DNA from: CAVQND01 sp964653485
GTDB lineage: Bacteria; Verrucomicrobiota; Verrucomicrobiia; Limisphaerales; UBA8199
Direction: 5' to 3'
Assembly: GCA_964653485.1 (NCBI GenBank)
Contig: CAZZFF010000002.1
Coordinates: 65,782 to 129,781, forward strand
DNA length: 64,000 nt
This document shows, in pieces, positions 37,375 through 46,501 of this stretch. The notes beneath the pieces are model-generated. The model did not search any database, was not told the DNA's origin, and saw only the letters and a list, made by a program, of their open reading frames with translations. A program made the translations under genes and the position numbers. Numbering within the stretch: the first letter of the stretch is position 1; every line of letters begins with the position of its first letter.

Positions 37375-38850
37375 TCATCGAAGAGCGGCGGTCCTCTTGG
37401 TCAAGATCGCATCGGAGGCTTTCCAGCCGCCGCCGAGCGCCTTTATCAACTGAACGGTCGTTACGATGCGCTGGCCGTTCAATTCGTAGGCCAGGATTTG
37501 ATTTTCCAACACAGTTCTGTCCGCCAGGACGACCTCGAAATAACTGGACAGGCCTTCCTTATAGCGGATGCGGGAGAGGTCGGCCACCTTTCTGGCGGCG
37601 TCCACGGCGCGCATTTGGGCCTCGAATTGTTCCTTAAGGAGATGAAGGCCGACCAAGCCGTCCTCGACCTCGTGGAATGCGACGAGGACCTGCGAGCGGT
37701 ACTGGGCCACGGCCTCCAGGTAAGCGGCTTTGGCGCGCTGCAGGCCGGCCCGATTGCGGCCACCTTCAAAAAGAGGAAGGCTGATGTTGGGGCCGAGGCT
37801 CCAGGCACGGCTTTCCCAATTGAAAATGCTCTTGAGGTCGACGCTTTCCACGCCAGCGGAGCCGGTGAGTTGGATCGCGGGGAAGAAAGCGGCCTTGGCG
37901 ACGCCGATGCCTTCACTGGCCGCCGCCATGGACCGTTCGGCTTGCGCCACGTCGGGCCGTCTTTCGAGCAACTCGGCCGGCAGGCCGATGGGGATCGGCG
38001 GCGGCTGGTAAAGACGGGTGGTTTGCGCCAGCGAGAAACCGGAGGAGTTTTGCCCGCAAAGAACGGCAAGGGCATTCTCGAGTTGGGCGCGCCGGAGTTC
38101 CAGCCCCAGCAGGTCCGCTTGGGCGGAGGAGAGCTCGGTTTCGGCCTGAGCCACGTCCACCGCGCTGTCGGCGCCGCCTCGATGGAGGGATTCGACGAGG
38201 GTGAGGTTTTTCTTGCGCAACTCAATGGTGTCGGCCAAGACATGCCGGTCCAGGTCGATTGAGCGTATGGTGAAATAGGTCTGCGCGACGTCGGCCTGAA
38301 GGGAGAGGAGGACGTTGCGGTAGGCGGCGGCGCTGGATTGGGCTTGCTCGCGGGCGGCCCGGAAGGAGCGGCGGACCCGGCCCCAAAGGTCAACTTCGTA
38401 GCTCAGGTCCAGGGGCAGGGAAAACTGGTTGCCGGTATAGCCCAGAACGGGTGAGCCGGGTTGGGCGGTCCGGTTCGCGGAATAGTATGTGCGGTTCCCA
38501 TTGGGGTCGAAGCTCAGGACGGGGAAGAGGTCCGCCTTGGTGATGCGGGCGACGGCGCGCGCCTGCTCGACTCGCTCGAAGGCGGCGCGGAGGTCCGGGT
38601 TGTTCGTGGTGGCTTCTTGTTCCAGCCCGGTCAGGACGGCATCGTCAAACACCTCCCAAAAGTTCTGCTTGACCTCGGCATCCCTGGGCTGGCCTTCTTT
38701 CCAGGGGGGCGCGGTCTTCCACTCAGCGGGCGTGGGGCCGGGGGCCGGCCGCTGGTAATCCGGGCCCACGGAGCAGCCGGCCAGGGCGAGGGCGCAGAGA
38801 ACGGAGGCGGCGAGTCCGCGGCGCAGGGGTCTTCGGCAGGCATCATTCAT
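37375..38850 (-). CDS. RND efflux outer-membrane lipoprotein, NodT/TolC-type
   Basis: A 491-residue outer-membrane factor. The lipobox LALAGC gives a lipidated Cys26, followed by SVGPDYQRP, the hallmark start of the NodT family. Two repeated helical/barrel halves follow (NNPDLRAAFERVEQARA... and LLERRPDVAQAERSMAAASEGIG). It forms the exit duct of a tripartite pump. Its ATG overlaps the end of the adaptor gene by eight bases, showing operon structure. A longer in-frame reading into the adaptor gene is an artefact. Confidence 0.95.
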   Translation of the reverse strand: MNDACRRPLRRGLAASVLCALALAGCSVGPDYQRPAPGPTPAEWKTAPPWKEGQPRDAEVKQNFWEVFDDAVLTGLEQEATTNNPDLRAAFERVEQARAVARITKADLFPVLSFDPNGNRTYYSANRTAQPGSPVLGYTGNQFSLPLDLSYEVDLWGRVRRSFRAAREQAQSSAAAYRNVLLSLQADVAQTYFTIRSIDLDRHVLADTIELRKKNLTLVESLHRGGADSAVDVAQAETELSSAQADLLGLELRRAQLENALAVLCGQNSSGFSLAQTTRLYQPPPIPIGLPAELLERRPDVAQAERSMAAASEGIGVAKAAFFPAIQLTGSAGVESVDLKSIFNWESRAWSLGPNISLPLFEGGRNRAGLQRAKAAYLEAVAQYRSQVLVAFHEVEDGLVGLHLLKEQFEAQMRAVDAARKVADLSRIRYKEGLSSYFEVVLADRTVLENQILAYELNGQRIVTTVQLIKALGGGWKASDAILTKRTAALR

Positions 38851-40099
38851 GGGCTGGTCTTGCGGCGTCCGTTCCAGCCTTGGCGATGCGCACCTTGATG
38901 CCTGCTTCCAGAGAGTCAGACGGGTTGAGGATGACGTTGTCGGTTTGAGAAAGGCCATGAACGATTTCGACGGTGTTGCCGTAGTCTCGCCCCACCGTGA
39001 CCGCGGCCAGCCGGACGATTCCGTTGGGATCAACCAGGCCGGCCTGGACCCCTTGCTCGTTGCGGAAGAGCAACGTGTTGACCGGCACGGTGACGGGCGG
39101 CTCCGGCCCCGCCGCCAGGTTGATGCGGACCATCGCGTGCGCGCCGGGAAACAGCTTCCCGTCGTGGTTGGAGACGAGGATTTCCGTGAGCAGGGTGCGC
39201 GAGACGGGATCAATCGCCCCGGCGGTGCGGTCGACTCGTCCAGTGAAGCTTTGGCCGGGCAGTTCGGAAAACGTAAGCACCGCCTCGTCGTTGGTTTTGA
39301 CCAACTGGCTATAGGCTTGCGGCAGGCTGACATAAACGCGCAGCGGGTCCGTCCTGGCGAGGCGGAATATCTCCCGCGACGAGCCCGCGGTGATGAGCGT
39401 GCCGGCATCCACGGTCCGAACGGTGATGATGCCTGGGAAGGGGGCGAGCAGCTTTTTGAAGTTGGCCATTTCCTTGAGGCGCTGGACGTTGGCCTCGGCC
39501 GCCTGGACATCGGCTTGGCGGGCGTGCCACGTTGCCACCCGGACATCGGTGTCCTGTTGTGAAACGGAGTCGCTCTTGCGCAGGTTTTGCCATCGCTCGG
39601 CTGAGATTCGGGCGATTTCGAGGTTGGCATTGGCCTGGGCCAGGGCGGCGGTGGCCTGGATGAGTTCCTGGTCGAGTTCAGGGGTCTCGATTTCGGCCAG
39701 TTCCTGGGCCTCGGCAACAGAGGTGCCGATGTCGGTGAACCAACGCTTGAGGTAGCCGTTGACCCGCGCATAAATGGGAGACTCTTCGAAGGCGGTGATG
39801 TTGCCCGGCAAGTCAAGTTGCACCTGGGCCGCGGTTCGGCTGGGATGGATGACATTGACCGTGGGCACGAGGTTTTGGAGGGTGTCGCTCTCCAGCTCGG
39901 TCCGGGCGCGAGAGCGGGACACAACGGTGATCCCCGTCATGATGACCAACACCAGCATGATGCCCCCCACCAGGAACAACGGACCCCAGCCCGTAGGGGA
40001 TACAGGCGGGGATTGGGTGGTAGGAGCGCCCAATTGGGGCCCATGCAGCCCGGGGGAGGCAGGAGGCGCGGCGCCGGGCTCAAGTTCCGTTTGCTTCAT
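38843..40099 (-). CDS. RND efflux periplasmic adaptor (HlyD/AcrA family)
   Basis: A 418-residue membrane fusion protein. A proline-rich N-terminus is followed by one transmembrane anchor (LFLVGGIMLVLVIMTGITVV). The lipoyl-like and hairpin parts are split as usual: VQLDLPGNITAFEESPIYAR, a coiled hairpin around residues 105-190, then FPGIITVRTVDAGTLI. It links the permease with the outer-membrane factor. It starts five bases after the permease stop. Confidence 0.94.
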   Translation of the reverse strand: MKQTELEPGAAPPASPGLHGPQLGAPTTQSPPVSPTGWGPLFLVGGIMLVLVIMTGITVVSRSRARTELESDTLQNLVPTVNVIHPSRTAAQVQLDLPGNITAFEESPIYARVNGYLKRWFTDIGTSVAEAQELAEIETPELDQELIQATAALAQANANLEIARISAERWQNLRKSDSVSQQDTDVRVATWHARQADVQAAEANVQRLKEMANFKKLLAPFPGIITVRTVDAGTLITAGSSREIFRLARTDPLRVYVSLPQAYSQLVKTNDEAVLTFSELPGQSFTGRVDRTAGAIDPVSRTLLTEILVSNHDGKLFPGAHAMVRINLAAGPEPPVTVPVNTLLFRNEQGVQAGLVDPNGIVRLAAVTVGRDYGNTVEIVHGLSQTDNVILNPSDSLEAGIKVRIAKAGTDAARPAHE

Positions 40100-40104
40100 A
40101 GGTT

Positions 40105-43100
40105 CTAAATCGTTTTGGCGGTTCCGATGGCGTCCGGGGCGTTTGGTTCAGAATCCCTCCCGCTTCGAATCATGCAGAACACGACCGGGACAAAAAAGAG
40201 CGTGGCGACGGTGGCAAAGAGCAGGCCGCCGATGACGGCGCGGCCCAGGGGCGCGTTCTGCTCGCCGCCTTCGCCAAAGCCGAGCGCCATCGGGACCATG
40301 CCGATAATCATCGCCAGGGCCGTCATGACGACGGGGCGCAAGCGGATGTAGCCGGCATCCAACGCGGCTGCGAAGGCATTGTGCGTTTCAGCCAGGCGTT
40401 CTTTCGCGAAGGTAACGACCAGGATGCTGTTGGAGGTGGCCACGCCGATGCTCATGACCGCGCCCATGAGGGAGGGGACGTTGAGCGTGGTGCGCGTCAG
40501 GAAGAGCATCCAGACGAACCCGCACAACGCGCCGGGCAAGGCCGTGATGATGATGAACGGGTCGCTCCAGGATTGGAAGTTCATGACGATCAGCAGATAG
40601 ACCAGCGCGATGGCGAAGAGCAGGCCGAACGCCAGCCCGAAGAAGGAAGACCTCATTGTCTCCACCTGCCCCCGCACGATGATGGAACTGCCGCGCGGAA
40701 GCTCCTTCTCGGCGGAGCGTATGATGCTCTCAAAGCCCTTGGCCACGCTGCCCAGGTCGCGGCCCTGGACATCCCCATAGACGTCAATCACGGGTTGGAC
40801 ATTGTAATGGCTGACCACCCCTTGCTCGGTGCCCCGTGAGAACGTGGCCAGATTGCCGAGCAACTGCGGGACCGCCCCGCTCGGCCCTGTGACGGGAATT
40901 CCGGCCAGGCTCTGCAAGGAGTCGAGGTGGTATTGGGGCACTTGCGAGGCCACTTGATAGCTCACGCCATTGACCGGGTTGAGATAAAACGAGGGGGCCG
41001 TCTGGAAACTGCCGCTGAGCGCGACCAGCAGGCTGGAGGCGACATCCCGCTGGGTGAACCCCACCTCCTGGACTTTGGTGCGGTCCGCTTTGACTTGCAG
41101 GGACGGGAGGTCGAACATCTGCTGGACATGCACGTCCACGGCGCCCGGGATGTGGCGGAGTTTGCCGGCGATTTGGTTGGCGATGTTGTAATTGGCCACC
41201 TGGTCCCGCCCGACCACCTGGATGTCAATGGGAGAGGGCAGGCCGAAGTTCAAGACCTGGCTTACGATGTCGGCCGGTTGAAAAAAGAAGGAGACCCCCG
41301 GGAACGCCGAGTTCAGGTCGCGGCGGAGTTTTCGGATATAGCCCTCGGTGGGGTGGTGATTTTCGCGACTCAGCGAGATCAGGATTTCGGCGTCGAAGGG
41401 CCCGATGGTTCCGCCGTTGTTGTAGGAGACGTTGATGCCGCTGGCGGGCAGGCCGATGTTATCGACAATGCTCTCCAACTCCTTCGCGGGGATGGTGCGC
41501 CGGATGACCTCCTCAACGTGATCGCACAAGAGGGCGGTTTGCTCCACTCGGGTGCCCGTTTTGGCCCGGACATGGAGCCGCATCTGGCCGGCATCCACTT
41601 TGGGAAAGAAGTCCTGGCCCAGGAAGGGCGTCAAAAGGCATGACGCGCCGCAGAAGGCCAGAAAGGCGATGGCGAAAGGGCGCCGGTGGTTCAAGCAGGC
41701 CGCAAGCCAGCCACGGTAGCCGCTGCGCAGCCGCTCAAATCCACGTTCGAAGCCGGCGTGGAAGCGCCCGAACCAGCCCTTGGCCTCCGTGCCGGTCTCA
41801 TGGACATGGCGACGGAGGAAGAACATGACCAGGGTGGGCACGACGGTGCGGGAGAGCAGGTAAGAGGCCAGCATCGCGAAACACACCGCCTCGGCCAACG
41901 GCACAAAAAGGTAGCGGGCCGTGCCGGTCAAGAAGAACATCGGCACGAACACGATGCAGATACAGAGGGTGGAGACGAAGGCCGGGACGGCAATTTGCGA
42001 GGCGCCATCGAGGATGGCCGTGCGCAGCTCCTTGCCTTGCCGGAGGTTGCGCTCGATGTTCTCGATTTCGACTGTCGCATCATCCACCAGGATGCCCACG
42101 GCCAGCGCCAGGCCGCCCAGGGTCATGATGTTCATCGTCTCTCCCAGGATGCTCAGGGTGATGATCGAACAGAGGATGGCCAGCGGAATCGAAATGACGA
42201 TGACGAAGGTGGTGCGCCAGTTGCCAAGGAAAACCAGGATCATGATGGCCGTCAGGCAGGCGGCGATGGCGGCCTCCTTGATCACCGATTGGACGGCCGC
42301 GCGGACGAACAAGGACTGGTCCAGCAGGGTGCGGATTTCCAATTCCGGGGGCAGGGTTTTCGCGACCAGCGGCACGGCCTTCTTGAGACGGGCTACAATA
42401 TCCAGGGTGGAAGCGGCGCCAGATTTGATGATCGTTACCAGCGAGGCGCGGACGCCCCCGCTGCGGACGATGTTCTGTTGGACTGCGAACCCGTCGCGCA
42501 CGTGCGCAACGTCGCGCACGTAGATCATGCGGCCGTTGACCTGCTTGAGCGGGATGTCGTTGAGCTCCCGTATGGTGGCGGGGCTGCCGTTCAGTTCAAC
42601 GGCGTACTCCGTGTTCCCGATCTTCTCCGTGCCGGAGGGCAGGATCAGGTTCTCCGCGTTGACCGCGTTGACCACGTCGGAGGGAGACAGTCCTGTCCCT
42701 TGCAGGGCGGAGAGGTCAATATCCACCAGGATCATGCGGGTCTTGCCCCCATACGGGCTCGGCATGGAGGCCCCTTGCACCGTGGCAAGGCCAATCCGGA
42801 GGAAATTCGCCGCCAGATCGTTGACTTGCGATTCCGAGAGGGTCTTGCTGCTCAAGCTCAGTTGCAAGATGGGAACGCTCGATGCGTTGTAAGTGATGAT
42901 GAGCGGCGGCGTGATGCCGGGCGGCAGGCTGCGCACGGCCGCCTGGCTTATCGCGGTGATTTGCGCGATGGCCATGTCAATTTTCACGTTGGGATGAAAA
43001 AAGACCTTGATGACCCCCATCCCGTTGAGGGACTGAGATTCGATGTGCTCGATGTCGTTGACGGTGGTCGTAAGCCCGCGCTCGCTTACCGTCACGATGC

Positions 43101-43284
43101 GGGAGGCCATTTCCGATGCGGACATGCCGGTGTAGCCCCAAACGATGCTCACAACCGGGATGCTGATGTCCGGAAAGATGTCCGTCGGGGTGCGCAAAAT
43201 GACCACTGGGCTGACCAGCAAGATCATGAGCGCAACCACCACAAACGTATACGGCCGGTTCAGGGCCAGTCGGACAATCCACAT
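40105..43284 (-). CDS. RND efflux permease (AcrB/HAE1 family)
   Basis: A 1059-residue inner-membrane proton-driven exporter of full length with twelve predicted helices. The proton-relay pair lies in GILVDDATVEIENIERNL near residue 398 on TM4. RTPTDIFPDISIPVVSIVW is the usual start after TM1, and a matching repeat half begins near FFPKVDAGQMRLHVR. The sequence looks closer to multidrug/organic-solvent pumps than to the Cus heavy-metal type, since the methionine ladder of CusA is not seen, but substrates cannot be predicted. Confidence 0.95.
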   Translation of the reverse strand: MWIVRLALNRPYTFVVVALMILLVSPVVILRTPTDIFPDISIPVVSIVWGYTGMSASEMASRIVTVSERGLTTTVNDIEHIESQSLNGMGVIKVFFHPNVKIDMAIAQITAISQAAVRSLPPGITPPLIITYNASSVPILQLSLSSKTLSESQVNDLAANFLRIGLATVQGASMPSPYGGKTRMILVDIDLSALQGTGLSPSDVVNAVNAENLILPSGTEKIGNTEYAVELNGSPATIRELNDIPLKQVNGRMIYVRDVAHVRDGFAVQQNIVRSGGVRASLVTIIKSGAASTLDIVARLKKAVPLVAKTLPPELEIRTLLDQSLFVRAAVQSVIKEAAIAACLTAIMILVFLGNWRTTFVIVISIPLAILCSIITLSILGETMNIMTLGGLALAVGILVDDATVEIENIERNLRQGKELRTAILDGASQIAVPAFVSTLCICIVFVPMFFLTGTARYLFVPLAEAVCFAMLASYLLSRTVVPTLVMFFLRRHVHETGTEAKGWFGRFHAGFERGFERLRSGYRGWLAACLNHRRPFAIAFLAFCGASCLLTPFLGQDFFPKVDAGQMRLHVRAKTGTRVEQTALLCDHVEEVIRRTIPAKELESIVDNIGLPASGINVSYNNGGTIGPFDAEILISLSRENHHPTEGYIRKLRRDLNSAFPGVSFFFQPADIVSQVLNFGLPSPIDIQVVGRDQVANYNIANQIAGKLRHIPGAVDVHVQQMFDLPSLQVKADRTKVQEVGFTQRDVASSLLVALSGSFQTAPSFYLNPVNGVSYQVASQVPQYHLDSLQSLAGIPVTGPSGAVPQLLGNLATFSRGTEQGVVSHYNVQPVIDVYGDVQGRDLGSVAKGFESIIRSAEKELPRGSSIIVRGQVETMRSSFFGLAFGLLFAIALVYLLIVMNFQSWSDPFIIITALPGALCGFVWMLFLTRTTLNVPSLMGAVMSIGVATSNSILVVTFAKERLAETHNAFAAALDAGYIRLRPVVMTALAMIIGMVPMALGFGEGGEQNAPLGRAVIGGLLFATVATLFFVPVVFCMIRSGRDSEPNAPDAIGTAKTI

Positions 43285-43401
43285 AAAGCTATCGACTCAA
43301 ATCCCGTTCAGCCACGAGTCTATCTGCCGCACCCTGGGTTGCAAGCCTCCCCGCAGCGGCGGAGTGAGGCCTTCCGGTCGAAATAACGCTTCCGATCATC
43401 G

Positions 43402-44241
43402 CTAAAACTCCCAAACAAAGTGGGCCATTACGTCGAACCGGTCGGACCCGTTGTTCAATCCAATGGGGATTCCCAAACCGATCTCCATTTCCGGCCTGAC
43501 TCTCCAAAGGCAGCCCGGCGTCGCATACACTTCATTTTCAGTCCCGTGGTTGTTCCACTGGTTGTTGGTCCAATTGAATTCCAAGGTTGCCGCCGCGTGA
43601 GGAAACAGCACAAACAAACCGCTGCCCAGGCGGAATTCGTGCGCGGCCGGTTGCTCGGTATCCGGGTTTTTGGGAGTATTGACCCTCTGCACCAGGCCCG
43701 CGCCAATTTCGGTAAAAAGCTCGGTGCGGTGAAGTTGTGGGAAATCCCTCGCCAGGATCACGGAGGGTTCGTATTCAAGGAAGCCCTCGCTTAGCCCTTT
43801 GTTCACATCGCCGACCGGAACCTGGATGGAGAAGCGCGGTGCGACGTGGAACAGGGAACCGCCGATGCTGATGAAGCTGTATTGTGTGCCGAGTTCAAGA
43901 TCGCCGACGCCGCGCGCAACCGGTTGGCTCTCAGGATACCGTTGGACCAGCGAGTTCCATTCCGCTTGCACCTGCCAACTGTCGGTGAGTCCATATTCCA
44001 GCGACAACGGGATGGTCCATACGTCGCCACCGGAGCGGTTCTGATAAGAGGATGCCAGTTCCACTTGCAGTTCTCCCTTTTCCTGGGGATAGACCACATC
44101 GGTCTTGAAAAGCTCCTCGATGGGACGCCTCACGCGATTGGTGGAGCCATCGGCATCGTCGTCATTTGCGCGAGCGCGAGTGGATGAGAACGAGAGGGCC
44201 ATGACCGCCAACAGACCGAGGGCACAACGACACCATGACAT
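43402..44241 (-). CDS. Putative outer-membrane beta-barrel protein
   Basis: A 279-residue exported protein with signal CALGLLAVMALSFSSTRARA. Alternating strands such as ELQVELASSYQNRSGG, WTIPLSLEYGLTDSWQVQAE and FHVAPRFSIQVPVG indicate a barrel, and the C-terminus HFVWEF ends in Phe as barrel proteins do. It resembles the transporter-like MetA-pathway barrels, like the protein at 1562-2440. It lies 117 bp upstream of the RND permease on the same strand and may belong to that operon. Confidence 0.78.
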   Translation of the reverse strand: MSWCRCALGLLAVMALSFSSTRARANDDDADGSTNRVRRPIEELFKTDVVYPQEKGELQVELASSYQNRSGGDVWTIPLSLEYGLTDSWQVQAEWNSLVQRYPESQPVARGVGDLELGTQYSFISIGGSLFHVAPRFSIQVPVGDVNKGLSEGFLEYEPSVILARDFPQLHRTELFTEIGAGLVQRVNTPKNPDTEQPAAHEFRLGSGLFVLFPHAAATLEFNWTNNQWNNHGTENEVYATPGCLWRVRPEMEIGLGIPIGLNNGSDRFDVMAHFVWEF

Positions 44242-44577
44242 GAACCCATCATGCTTGTTGGCGGCCTTGCGTCAACGCCAAAGCCAGGCGCCAAGGCCTT
44301 GCCTGCACGGCGGTGGACAAAGTGGTATTCTGGAGTGCGCCGGCAGAGCGAAGCGTCCCGACGAGTCGGGATTTCGGCCGCGCGGGACATCCGACACGTC
44401 AGACGCTGCCCGAACCAAAGCGGTGTCGCGCTTCGCTTGCCACCGCACTCCAAAACGGCCTACCCGGGACCTTCCGAAGGACTTTGTCACTGGCCCCTGG
44501 CTTCGCCTGGGACTTCTTGTCTCGGACAGGCCGTTACAACTTGAGTCGCCGGCGAACCTTGCCTAGATTCAGGGAGC
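44242..44577. other. Intergenic region carrying a MITE-like element
   Basis: The divergent region between the barrel gene and moxR. Positions 44331-44452 are the inverted-repeat element described separately. A TTGAGT-N17-TAGATT pair lies just before moxR but is too close to the start codon to be trusted. Confidence 0.5.
44331..44452 (-). mobile_element. MITE-like element, complete copy
   Basis: About 122 bp bounded by imperfect inverted ends: TGGAGTGCGCCGGCAGAGCG on the left and the complement of TGGAGTGCGGTGGCAAGCG on the right. It contains a second inner palindrome (CCCGACGAGTCGGG). On the minus strand it reads MECGGKRSATPL, a peptide I remember as common in spurious verrucomicrobial gene calls, so the family is probably widespread. 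It encodes no transposase. A second copy is at 63471. Confidence 0.65.
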
Positions 44578-45558
44578 ATGAACGTACCGTTGAACGAAGA
44601 AGTCCAGGAGGCGGCGGCCTGGATTGGCAAACTGCGGGCTGAGGTCGGCAAGGTCATTGTAGGGCAGCAGCAGTTGGTGGATCGGCTGCTGGTGGGATTG
44701 CTCGCCAACGGCCACGTGCTGCTCGAGGGGGTGCCCGGGTTGGCCAAGACATTGTCGGTCCGCACGATGGCGGCGGCGATCCATGCCTCTTTTCATCGAA
44801 TCCAGTTTACCCCCGACCTCCTGCCGGCGGACATCGTCGGGACGCTGATCTACAATCCCCAGGACGGCAAGTACCGCGCGACCAAAGGGCCGGTGTTTGC
44901 CAATTTCGTTCTGGCCGACGAAATCAACCGGGCGCCGGCCAAGGTGCAGTCGGCCCTGCTGGAGACCATGCAGGAGCGCCAGGTGACGCTTGGAGGGGAA
45001 ACGATGCCGCTGCCGCTGCCGTTCCTGGTGCTGGCCACGGAGAACCCCATCGACCAGGAGGGCACTTACCCTCTGCCGGAGGCGCAGGTGGACCGCTTCA
45101 TGTTCAAAGTGCTGCTGGACTACCCGTCCTTCGAGGAAGAACGCAAGATTCTGGACCGCATGGCCGTGACGACGCCGGAAACCGCCGTGCAGCCGGTCAT
45201 CCCGCTGGACCAGATCCTCCAGACGCGCAAGCTGGTGGACCAGATTCATGTGGACGAGAAGGTCAGGGATTACATCGTCCACCTGGTCTTCGCGACGCGC
45301 CAGCCGGAGAAGTATCATCTTGATCTCAAGCACTTCATCCAGTTCGGGGCTTCGCCGCGCGCGACGATTTACCTCACCCTGGCCGGGCGTGCCTGGGCGC
45401 TGCTGCAAGGCCGCGCTTACGTCACCCCGGAGGACATCAAGAGCATCGGCCCGGATGTCCTGCGCCACCGCATCCTTCTGACCTACGAGGCCGAAGCACA
45501 AGCGGTGACGACCGACGCGATCATCAAGAAAATATTCAACGCCGTGCCGGTGCCCTGA
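44578..45558 (+). CDS. MoxR-family AAA+ ATPase
   Basis: A 326-residue ATPase. Walker A is EGVPGLAKT near residues 51-59, Walker B is VLADEINRAP near 111, and sensor 1 is LVLATENPIDQEGTYPLPEA. MoxR ATPases act as chaperones that help assemble or activate VWA-domain proteins, and here DUF58 and two VWA genes follow directly. It is the first gene of the five-gene unit. Confidence 0.95.
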   Translation: MNVPLNEEVQEAAAWIGKLRAEVGKVIVGQQQLVDRLLVGLLANGHVLLEGVPGLAKTLSVRTMAAAIHASFHRIQFTPDLLPADIVGTLIYNPQDGKYRATKGPVFANFVLADEINRAPAKVQSALLETMQERQVTLGGETMPLPLPFLVLATENPIDQEGTYPLPEAQVDRFMFKVLLDYPSFEEERKILDRMAVTTPETAVQPVIPLDQILQTRKLVDQIHVDEKVRDYIVHLVFATRQPEKYHLDLKHFIQFGASPRATIYLTLAGRAWALLQGRAYVTPEDIKSIGPDVLRHRILLTYEAEAQAVTTDAIIKKIFNAVPVP

Positions 45559-45592
45559 TGACAAGTCCGAGGGGGTCTGCGAAGTATCCGCA

Positions 45593-46501
45593 ATGAACGT
45601 CTCTGAATTGATCGAGTCTGTACATCGGGTCGAGGTGCGCACCAACCGCCTGGTCAACGACACTATGGTGGGCGCCTACCAGAGCCATTTCAAAGGCCGC
45701 GGAATGGACTTCGAAGAGTTGCGGGAGTACATCCCGGGCGACGAGGTCCGCGATATTGATTGGAACGTGACCTACCGGATGGGCCGGCCGTTTGTGAGGC
45801 GCTACCGGGAGGAGCGGGAGCTGGCCATGCTGCTGGCCGTGGACATCTCCGCCTCGTCGGCCTTCGGCTCCTGGCGGCGCACCAAGCGCGAGTTCGCCGC
45901 CGAGGTCGCCGCCACCCTGGCCATCTCCGCCGCCCGCAGCAGCGACAAAGTGGGGCTCCTGCTCTTCAGCGACCAGGTGGAGTTGTTCCTGCCCCCGCGC
46001 AAGGGCCGCCGCCACATCCTCCGCCTCATCCGGGAAACGCTCTCTTTCCAGCCGAACCACCGCGCCACCAACATCCCGGCCGGCCTGGCTTTTCTGAATC
46101 GTGTCCTGCACCGGCGCTCGATCGTGTTTCTCCTGACCGATTTCCTGCATAACCTGGGCGCCGCGGCCGCCGCCGGGCGGGACACCGTCCAGGAACTCGG
46201 CCTTACCAACGCGCGCCACGACTTGGTCTGCCTCCACCTGCACGACCCCCGCGAGGCCGAATTGCCCCCCGCCGGCCTGCTCACAATCGAAGATGCCGAG
46301 ACCGGCGAGCTGCTCGAAGTGGATTCGAGCCGCGCCTCTGTCCGCCTCAAATATGCCGCCACCAATGCCGAACGCCTTGCGGAACTGGACCGCACGTTGC
46401 GCCGCGCGGGAGTGGACACCCTCCGTTTCAGCACCGCCGAGTCCTTCGCCCAAACCCTCCAGCGCTTCTTCGAAACCCGGCGCGGAAGGAGGAAGGGATG
46501 A
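45593..46501 (+). CDS. DUF58 domain protein
   Basis: A 302-residue protein with the DUF58 hallmark EVRDIDWNVTYRMGRPFVRRY near residue 50, followed by a VWA-like fold (LLAVDISASSAFGSW gives a MIDAS-like DxSxS). These proteins are encoded next to MoxR in nearly all phyla. Cytoplasmic; role in assembling the membrane VWA complex is inferred. Its TGA overlaps the next ATG as ATGA. Confidence 0.94.
   Translation: MNVSELIESVHRVEVRTNRLVNDTMVGAYQSHFKGRGMDFEELREYIPGDEVRDIDWNVTYRMGRPFVRRYREERELAMLLAVDISASSAFGSWRRTKREFAAEVAATLAISAARSSDKVGLLLFSDQVELFLPPRKGRRHILRLIRETLSFQPNHRATNIPAGLAFLNRVLHRRSIVFLLTDFLHNLGAAAAAGRDTVQELGLTNARHDLVCLHLHDPREAELPPAGLLTIEDAETGELLEVDSSRASVRLKYAATNAERLAELDRTLRRAGVDTLRFSTAESFAQTLQRFFETRRGRRKG

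Noticed and set aside
41686..43386. 566-codon plus-strand frame opposite the RND permease
   Set aside because: Shadow with His/Gly/Asp-rich low-complexity translation; the permease motifs lie on the minus strand.
44540..44577. TTGAGT-N17-TAGATT promoter-like pair before moxR
   Set aside because: The predicted start would fall on or next to the ATG, and the match is only four of six at both boxes.
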